A stretch of 64,000 nt of DNA, taken from positions 1-64,000 of the forward strand of contig JADLAY010000072.1 in the NCBI GenBank assembly GCA_020849765.1, in the 5' to 3' direction. Positions 58,692 through 64,000 of the stretch are shown here, in pieces. The stretch comes from Anaerolineae bacterium. Lineage in GTDB: Bacteria; Chloroflexota; Anaerolineae; Aggregatilineales; Phototrophicaceae. The position numbers and the translations under genes were made by a program. Position 1 is the first letter of the stretch, and each line of letters starts with the position of its first letter. The notes under the pieces were generated by a model. The model was given only the letters and a program-made list of their open reading frames with translations, did no database searches and was not told where the DNA came from.

Positions 58692-59357
58692 TTATTCCGC
58701 CGTCTCGTCGTCGTCGATCAGATCGCCATCCACGACCTCGTCGTCGAATTCATCGACGGGCTCGCCAATGTAGATTTCCGGTTCATCCTCTTCGGCGTAT
58801 TCGTCGGCAGGCACGTCGATCACGTCTGCGGACTGTTCAAACGAAGCAATCGGCGGCTCATCGACCACTTCAGGTGATTGTTCAAATGAGGCGACCGGCG
58901 GCTCGTCTGCCAGCTCGACCGGTTCTTCTTCGACCTGTGGCTGCTCGTAGCCGACCATGGCGATCTTGCCGTCGATGAATGCGCCCTCTTCCGTCGTCAG
59001 CGCGGTGGCATGAATGTCGCCCCAGATGCGGCCCGTGCGCAAAAGCTGCACCTTCTTGCCGGTGACGTTGCCGCGCACCGCGCCTGCAATCGAGATGTTC
59101 TTGGCGTTAACATCCGCATTGATACGCGCTGTTTCGCCGATCAGCACGTTGCCCGTGATTTCGAGGGTGCCGGTGAATGTGCCGTCCAGGCGCACGTTGG
59201 CATTGCTGCGCAGCACGCCTTCCATAACGCTGTTCGCGCCGAGCACGGTCTCGAAACCGACGGGCGCTTGCGGGGCTTGCGGCACAGGTGGTGGAGTCTC
59301 TGAACGCGGCTCAGGAGGCGGCGTTTCGATCTGTCTACGACTGCCAAAAAATGACAT
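58692..59357 (-). CDS. Bactofilin
   Basis: This 221-residue protein has the bactofilin beta-helix at about residues 33-130 (VMEGVLRSNANVRLDGTFTG, ARINADVNAKNISIAGAVRG, TEEGAFIDGKIAMVG), which self-assembles into filaments without nucleotide. A Pro-rich N-terminal leader (TPPPEPRSETPPPVPQAPQ) precedes it. A very acidic tail follows, in which the unit EPPxASFEQS occurs twice. Such proteins position cell-wall or polysaccharide enzymes and MreB-independent shape. The phosphatase is in the same transcript. Confidence 0.93.
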   Translation of the reverse strand: MSFFGSRRQIETPPPEPRSETPPPVPQAPQAPVGFETVLGANSVMEGVLRSNANVRLDGTFTGTLEITGNVLIGETARINADVNAKNISIAGAVRGNVTGKKVQLLRTGRIWGDIHATALTTEEGAFIDGKIAMVGYEQPQVEEEPVELADEPPVASFEQSPEVVDEPPIASFEQSADVIDVPADEYAEEDEPEIYIGEPVDEFDDEVVDGDLIDDDETAE

Positions 59358-59393
59358 GGTGACCTCTCAACCCACGATTGATCTACGACGTTG

Positions 59394-59421
59394 ACTATAG
59401 CAAAAACCCACTAGATCGCAA
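59394..59421 (-). promoter_or_regulatory. Bactofilin operon promoter
   Basis: Minus-strand TTGCGA (59416-59421), 16 bases, then TATAGT (59394-59399) with an extended -10 TGC. The leader to the ATG at 59357 is about 30 bases. Confidence 0.5.
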
Positions 59422-59504
59422 TCGAGGGATTTCTGCTATGCTTGTTGTCGGAGGATGCAGCAACAACGAAACCGAAACCTCAGCCTGCATTTTGATCACA
59501 GCAC

Positions 59505-60752
59505 ATGACAACCGTATCGAACGCCTCTACGCTGGCGGTGGAAAATGCCAATTTCCGCCATCTGGTCGCTGATATTGCCTGGTATGGACTGGCATTTACA
59601 GCCACCAATCGCTTTCTTTCGGTCTTTGCATTACGCCTCGGCGCCTCGGAAGCCGACCTCGGCTGGATGACCTCACTTCCCGCTCTTTTACTCGCGTTTT
59701 CGACCACATTTGCCCTGTCGTGGCGCATGCGCCGCCGTAACACGATCGATGCGCTAGGGCTGCCCGGCTTCGTCGTGCGACTGACGTTCCTGCTGCCCGC
59801 GCTGACCCCGCTGATGCCATCCCCGTGGCAGGTTCCGTGGCTGATTATGTCGGCGTCGATCCCGGCGCTGGGACAGGGCATCGCGGCGGTGCTCTTCTTC
59901 ACCGGGATTCAGGAATCGGTCTCGCAGGCGCGCACGACGGATTTGTTTAGCAAGCGGTCGTTCTTCTTCAACATCACGCTGGCGCTGTCGGCGATCGCGT
60001 TTGGCGCACTGCTCCAGCACGTGCCCTTCCCGACGAACTACCAGTTGATGTTCGTGGCCTCGTTCGCCTTTGCCCTGCTCAGCCTGTGGCACTGCACCCG
60101 CCTCGAACCGATCTTCGGCACCAGCCAGCCGCACTTTCAACGGCATGCGGTGCTGGCAGCCTGGCGCGCGCGCGAGTTTCGCTCGCTGATCGCGACGATG
60201 GTGGTCGCGTTTGGCGGCTTCTATTCCGTCTACGCCCTGGTCAATTACCGGTTGGTGCAACAGCTTGGTGCGGATGAGAGCTACATGGCGCTCTACGCCC
60301 TGATTGAACTGGCGGCGGGCGCCTCCATCTCGCATTATGCGCCGCGCATCGTGGCACGGATGGGGCATCGCGCGGCGATGGCTGTGGCCATGATCCTGAC
60401 CGCCGTGCCGCTGGTCATGCTGGCGCTGACCTCCAGCCTGTGGGTGGCCGCGATCGCTGCCATCATCTCCGGCGCCGCCTGGACGTACGTGGCGATGGTC
60501 GGCATCGTCGGCCTCTACGTCGAGGCGATCCCCGTCACCGAGGCGACCGCCTACGGTGTCGCCTATCATCAGGTCTACGGCCTGGCGATCTTCGCCGCGC
60601 CGTTCATCGGGACGTTCATGGTCACTTCGGGGATCAGTACGGAGAATGCACTGATCGTCGGCGCGGTGTTGAGAGTGCTGGCGGGTGTCGCCGTCGGCGT
60701 CTCCTGGTGGCGTCGCAGCCACCGCCCCGCCGCGCTGCAGCACCCGATCTAG
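59505..60752 (+). CDS. MFS transporter
   Basis: This 415-residue major facilitator protein has about 12 membrane helices by eye. It carries the loop 2-3 area RRNTIDALG, which is a weak form of the MFS A motif, and a glycine-rich late helix (FAAPFIGTFMVTSGISTENAL). It has a long soluble N terminus before the first helix and no distinctive substrate motif. Convergent with the next gene, overlapping it by four bases. Confidence 0.85.
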   Translation: MTTVSNASTLAVENANFRHLVADIAWYGLAFTATNRFLSVFALRLGASEADLGWMTSLPALLLAFSTTFALSWRMRRRNTIDALGLPGFVVRLTFLLPALTPLMPSPWQVPWLIMSASIPALGQGIAAVLFFTGIQESVSQARTTDLFSKRSFFFNITLALSAIAFGALLQHVPFPTNYQLMFVASFAFALLSLWHCTRLEPIFGTSQPHFQRHAVLAAWRAREFRSLIATMVVAFGGFYSVYALVNYRLVQQLGADESYMALYALIELAAGASISHYAPRIVARMGHRAAMAVAMILTAVPLVMLALTSSLWVAAIAAIISGAAWTYVAMVGIVGLYVEAIPVTEATAYGVAYHQVYGLAIFAAPFIGTFMVTSGISTENALIVGAVLRVLAGVAVGVSWWRRSHRPAALQHPI

Positions 60753-61369
60753 CCGGACGACGGCGGCATCGTCGGCTGGGCGGAATCAGGCGTCTGGGCG
60801 AGGATTGTAGCGGCGAGCGTTTCGTCCATCGGCGTCGGCGTGATCGTCGGCGGTGACGTTGGTGTGATCGAGGGCGTCGGCGTTGGATTGAGCGGCACCA
60901 GCACGCTCTCGTGCATGTAGGCAATTTCCTGGCGGCGGGTTTCGATGTTGGCGTCGATCGCGTAGAACTCGCCGTCCGGCTCGAGCCAGAGCACGCAAAC
61001 GAGCGTCCCTGTTGGGAAGGCGTCGATCACGTTGGCGGTGAGATTCGGCAGCTCGCGCACGAGCGCATTCGGCGCATCGACCACTTCGACGCGAAATTCC
61101 TGGCATTCCGGCAGCGAGGTCGGGGTCGGCATGGGCGTGCGCGTGACGATGACGCGCTCCTCAGCGCGCTCGGCGGTGGCCGTTTCCTGGACTTCGGCGC
61201 GCTGCGTTGATTCGGTCACACCGAAGCCGCCAGTGCGCAGAAAACGCTGCATCCCATCCCACAGGTAGAAGCCGCCCATGACCAGGGCAATGACGACCAC
61301 CACCACGACCCAGGCGGGCGGCCCTCCCCCTCGACGCAGCGGCGGACGACGATAACTGCGCAGAATCAC
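60749..61369 (-). CDS. Membrane-anchored SH3b-like protein with Thr-Pro tail
   Basis: This 206-residue protein has one membrane helix at about residues 20-38 (WVVVVVVIALVMGGFYLW), an acidic and Thr-rich linker, and a bacterial SH3-like domain near 90-155 (ALVRELPNLTANVIDAFPTGTLVCVLW). The tail (TPTPSITPTSPP and more) is repetitive Thr-Pro, typical of extracytoplasmic proteins of Chloroflexota. It may bind cell wall or surface ligand. No neighbour explains it. Confidence 0.75.
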   Translation of the reverse strand: MILRSYRRPPLRRGGGPPAWVVVVVVIALVMGGFYLWDGMQRFLRTGGFGVTESTQRAEVQETATAERAEERVIVTRTPMPTPTSLPECQEFRVEVVDAPNALVRELPNLTANVIDAFPTGTLVCVLWLEPDGEFYAIDANIETRRQEIAYMHESVLVPLNPTPTPSITPTSPPTITPTPMDETLAATILAQTPDSAQPTMPPSSG

Positions 61370-61460
61370 ACTCTCCCGGAACGATAGTGTTCCATTTCAA
61401 TCAGATTATGCGCAAAGAGGTCGGCTGCGGAGCGAACGTTGCTTGAACGTGGGTCATTCG

Positions 61461-61856
61461 TCATGTTGGCAGGTCGAGGAGCTCACGAATACTCGCCACG
61501 ACGTGCGCGAGATTGACTGTCTTGGTGATAAACGTGACGGCGCCCGCATCGGCGGAGCGTTCACGCGCTTCAGCGGAGTTGTAGGCGCTGAGCATGACGA
61601 CCGGGATCTGGCCGGTGTGCACGTCAGCTTTCAAATCGCGGCAGATGTCATAGCCATCGGTTTCGCCCATCTGAACGTCCAGCATGATCAGATCCGGCTG
61701 CTCGTCGCGCGCCGTGGCCAGCGTCGACGCCGCATCATGCGCCAACACCACCCGAAAGCCCGTGCGCTCCAGATAAGCCTTCATCATGTCCCGATTCAGC
61801 CAGTCGTCGTCCACGACCAGGATGAGTGGAACTGCATTGTTCGAGATGTCGCTCAT
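61461..61856 (-). CDS. Single-domain response regulator
   Basis: This 131-residue receiver domain has the acidic pair in LILVVDDDWLNRDMM, the phosphoacceptor Asp in DLIMLDVQMGETDGYDI (near residue 64), the Ser in VVMLSAYNS, and the Lys in FITKTVNL. It has no output domain, so it acts by protein contact (CheY/DivK-like). The ATG at 61856 is taken; longer frames lack homology. It lies 57 bases downstream of icd on the same strand. Its kinase is not obvious. Confidence 0.93.
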   Translation of the reverse strand: MSDISNNAVPLILVVDDDWLNRDMMKAYLERTGFRVVLAHDAASTLATARDEQPDLIMLDVQMGETDGYDICRDLKADVHTGQIPVVMLSAYNSAEARERSADAGAVTFITKTVNLAHVVASIRELLDLPT

Positions 61857-61913
61857 GGCATCACTCTGAGGGAGGAGAGGCGGCGTGGCTGCCGTCTCTC
61901 CTGAGAACACAAA

Positions 61914-63164
61914 TTAGGCATCCATGTTGCGGATGACTGCCGTGGCGAATTCGCTCGTACGCACCTCGACCGCGCCGTCCATCTGGCGGGCGAAGTCGTA
62001 GGTAACGATCTTCTGATCGAGCGTGCGTTCGTAGGCGCTGGTGATCAGATCGGCAGCTTCCTGCCAGCCAATGTGCTCCAGCATCATGACGCCGCTGAAC
62101 AGCAGCGAGCCGGGATTGACCTTGTCGAGGTTCGAGTACTTCGGTGCGGTGCCGTGCGTCGCTTCGAAGAGCGCAACGGCGTCGCCGATGTTGGCACCGG
62201 GTGCGATGCCGACACCACCGACCTCGGCAGCCACGGCGTCGCTCAGGTAGTCGCCGTTGAGGTTGGGGGTCGCCAGCACGTCGAATTCGCTGGGGCGCAG
62301 GATCATCTTCTGGAAGATGATGTCGGCGATCACGTCCTGGATCAGGATCTTGCCCGACGGCACCTTGCCACCGTGATTCGCGGCGACGTCATCCCAGGAA
62401 ATCGTCTCATCCGGGAATTCGGCGGCCGCGACTTCGTAGCCCCACTTCATGAACGCGCCTTCGGTGAACTTCTGGATGTTGCCCTTGTGGACGAGCGTGA
62501 CGCTCTTGCGATCGTGCTGGATGGCATACTTGATGGCCGCGCGGACGTGACGCTTGGTGCCGAACTCGCTGATCGGCTTGATGCCGATGCCTGCACCTTC
62601 GAAGAAATTCGCGCCGAGATCTTCGCGCAAGAAGCGCGCCAGCCGCTCGTTTTCCGGCGAGCCCGCTTCGTACTCGATACCGGCGTAGACGTCTTCGGTG
62701 TTCTCGCGGTAGATGACGACGTCGACTTCGTCCGGGCGCTTCAACGGGCTGGGGACGCCTTTGTACCAGCGCACCGGGCGCACGCAGCTATACAAATCGA
62801 GCACCTGGCGCAGTGTGACGTTGAGGCTGCGGAACCCACCGCCGATCGGGGTCGTCAGCGGCCCCTTAATGCCGATCAGATACTCGCGCAGAGCGTCGAA
62901 CGTCTCTTCCGGCATATAGTTGCCGTCGTAGACGGAAGCGGCTTTTTCGCCACTGTAGACTTCCATCCAGGCGATCTTACGCGACTTGTTGTAGGCTTTT
63001 TCGACCGCCGCATCCCAGATGCGCTTGCTGGCAGTCATGATGTCAGGCCCGATACCATCGCCTTCGATGAAGCAGAGGATTGGATTATCGGGTACGCGTA
63101 GTTCTCCGTTCTCGACCGTAATCTTCTCGCCCTCGGAGGGTACCGTAATTTTATCGAACGACAT
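61914..63164 (-). CDS. icd: NADP-dependent isocitrate dehydrogenase
   Basis: This 416-residue enzyme converts isocitrate to 2-oxoglutarate in the citric acid cycle. It has the E. coli Icd-type sequence throughout: substrate loop GGGFRSLNVTLRQ (with the phosphorylatable Ser), YRENTEDVYAGIEY, VHKGNIQKFTEGAF, and HGTAPKYSNLDKVNPGS where Lys-Tyr in the adenine loop marks NADP use. It is the same length as E. coli Icd (416). The response regulator follows. An extended -10 promoter lies upstream. Confidence 0.97.
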   Translation of the reverse strand: MSFDKITVPSEGEKITVENGELRVPDNPILCFIEGDGIGPDIMTASKRIWDAAVEKAYNKSRKIAWMEVYSGEKAASVYDGNYMPEETFDALREYLIGIKGPLTTPIGGGFRSLNVTLRQVLDLYSCVRPVRWYKGVPSPLKRPDEVDVVIYRENTEDVYAGIEYEAGSPENERLARFLREDLGANFFEGAGIGIKPISEFGTKRHVRAAIKYAIQHDRKSVTLVHKGNIQKFTEGAFMKWGYEVAAAEFPDETISWDDVAANHGGKVPSGKILIQDVIADIIFQKMILRPSEFDVLATPNLNGDYLSDAVAAEVGGVGIAPGANIGDAVALFEATHGTAPKYSNLDKVNPGSLLFSGVMMLEHIGWQEAADLITSAYERTLDQKIVTYDFARQMDGAVEVRTSEFATAVIRNMDA

Positions 63165-63208
63165 GGGTTGCTATCCTCAATGTGCACATCTGAACCTGTA
63201 CTTCCGCA

Positions 63209-63217
63209 AGTATACCA
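63209..63217 (-). promoter_or_regulatory. icd promoter, extended -10
   Basis: Minus-strand TGGTATACT is an extended -10 element without a clear -35, about 45 bases before the icd ATG. The 114-base divergent gap to the plus-strand gene has a possible counterpart TGCTAAACT at 63244-63252. Confidence 0.45.
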
Positions 63218-63278
63218 GCTTGCAGACTGAACGCGTATTTTGATGCTAAACTTGAATGTGTATCCGGAGGCATGACAT

Positions 63279-64000
63279 ATGCTCGACTCAGCGATCATCG
63301 AGGTCATCATCGGGATGATCTTCATCTTCAGTCTGCTCAGTATCCTGGTGACGCAAATCAACACGCTGATTACCAATCTTCTGAACACCCGCGCCAAGCA
63401 CCTGAAGGCGGGTATCACAGACATGATCACGGACCCGGTGGTGCTGGCGAAGTTCATGTCGCACCCCCTGATTCGTCTCGTGCCGCCCGACCAGCGGGCG
63501 ATGCCGAGTGAGCAGCTCTCTGCCCAAACGGCCGACGTCGTGACCGCGAAAGAACCGCACCCGGTCAACTGGATTCCAGCGCCGCTCTTCTCGCAGGCGC
63601 TGCTGGATATCGTCTCCGCCGAGGCCGAGCGCACGCTGTACAAGCCACTCTACGATGCCGTCGAACGCAGCCTCAACGGGCCAGACGAAGCGCGCGCACG
63701 CGAAATGGTGCGTCGCCTTCAGGGGTCGAGCATCACGATTGATGAACTGGGCACTTATTTTGAAACACTGGCCGCCCCGGCGCGGCAGACCCTGACGCTG
63801 ACGCTCGACCGCGTCCGCAAGACACAGCAAGCGCTGGCGCAGGACGACTCCAACAGCAAGCTGATCCCCCTGCTGGAGGGCATCCGCAATATCGAAGATC
63901 CGTTCTTCCAGAAGGCGATGGATACGCTGCTGACAACGGCGCGCTCCGTCGAAGAGGCGGGCGCCAAGCTCGAATTCTGGTTCAACACGCGCATGGAGCA
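63279..64000 (+). CDS. Membrane-anchored protein of unknown function (partial)
   Basis: The gene runs past the end of the window; 240 residues are visible. One N-terminal helix (residues about 5-24, IIEVIIGMIFIFSLLSILV) is followed by a long, charged helical region (RREMVRRLQGSS, DRVRKTQQALAQDDS) that ends in the middle of a segment. The pattern of an anchored helix and then a soluble part is like some bacterial contact or tethering proteins, but I do not recognise it. GGAGG is eight bases before the ATG at 63279. It is divergent from icd. Confidence 0.78.
   Translation, partial: MLDSAIIEVIIGMIFIFSLLSILVTQINTLITNLLNTRAKHLKAGITDMITDPVVLAKFMSHPLIRLVPPDQRAMPSEQLSAQTADVVTAKEPHPVNWIPAPLFSQALLDIVSAEAERTLYKPLYDAVERSLNGPDEARAREMVRRLQGSSITIDELGTYFETLAAPARQTLTLTLDRVRKTQQALAQDDSNSKLIPLLEGIRNIEDPFFQKAMDTLLTTARSVEEAGAKLEFWFNTRME

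Noticed and set aside
62073..63101. Plus-strand frame of 342 codons
   Set aside because: It is the mirror of isocitrate dehydrogenase.
1..64000. Mobile elements, CRISPR arrays and tRNA genes
   Set aside because: I looked for transposase motifs, regularly spaced repeats and tRNA-like cloverleaf segments in the gaps and saw none. A tRNAscan-SE and repeat-finder run would be decisive.

Overview
The window is gene-dense, GC-rich bacterial chromosome (roughly 60% GC by eye) with 68 credible protein genes. Two of them run off the ends. I found no tRNA, rRNA, insertion sequence, prophage or CRISPR array. Strong GGAGG-type ribosome sites, frequent GTG/TTG starts, ATGA stop/start overlaps, many sugar and nucleoside ABC importers, a bactofilin, and secreted or membrane proteins with Thr-Pro-rich tails (TPTP-type runs) suggest a heterotrophic Chloroflexota bacterium, probably Anaerolineae-like. 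That placement is inference from gene style, not from a marker gene.

1-11.9 kb is carbohydrate uptake. A minus-strand sugar operon encodes a LacI regulator, a double ATPase, an unusually long permease and a truncated binding protein. It has a good sigma-70 promoter carrying a LacI-type palindrome, and a RhaM-like mutarotase gene lies upstream. Divergently, an IclR regulator precedes a peptide-type (SBP_bac_5) ABC importer without ATPase genes, an HpcH/HpaI aldolase and an N-acetylneuraminate-lyase-like protein.

11.9-18 kb is a minus-strand, tightly coupled operon: AGE-type 2-epimerase, Gfo/Idh/MocA oxidoreductase, GH33 sialidase (LamG-PKD-sialidase, no signal peptide) and a tandem FAH-fold protein. 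With the lyase this looks like a sialic acid or sialoside utilisation locus. 18-27.3 kb is a GntR-led nucleoside import and breakdown operon: BMP-type binding protein, ATPase, two permeases, cysteine hydrolase, PfkB kinase, uridine-phosphorylase-like enzyme and aldehyde dehydrogenase.

27.4-38 kb is mixed housekeeping: MGDG-synthase-like glycosyltransferase, class IV aminotransferase, two methyltransferases, a membrane histidine kinase, a phosphoribosyltransferase, a LolD-like ATPase, a large anchored protein, and metK under a clear SAM-I riboswitch with terminator and antiterminator. Next to metK is a homologue of NpmA/KamB 16S rRNA A1408 methyltransferases. Its ribosome site is buried in a 16-bp leader hairpin; I consider this the most interesting pair of signals here.

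38.2-54 kb is a surface polysaccharide region: two Wzz-like proteins, a CpsD-like protein with a degraded P-loop, RmlA, RmlB and RmlD but no RmlC, three glycosyltransferases, rnhB, and several uncharacterised membrane or zinc-ribbon proteins. 54-64 kb holds a kynurenine-formamidase-like cyclase, an SDR/crotonase/PadR operon, a low-molecular-weight phosphatase with a bactofilin, an MFS transporter, a lone receiver protein, NADP-type isocitrate dehydrogenase and the start of an unknown membrane-anchored protein.
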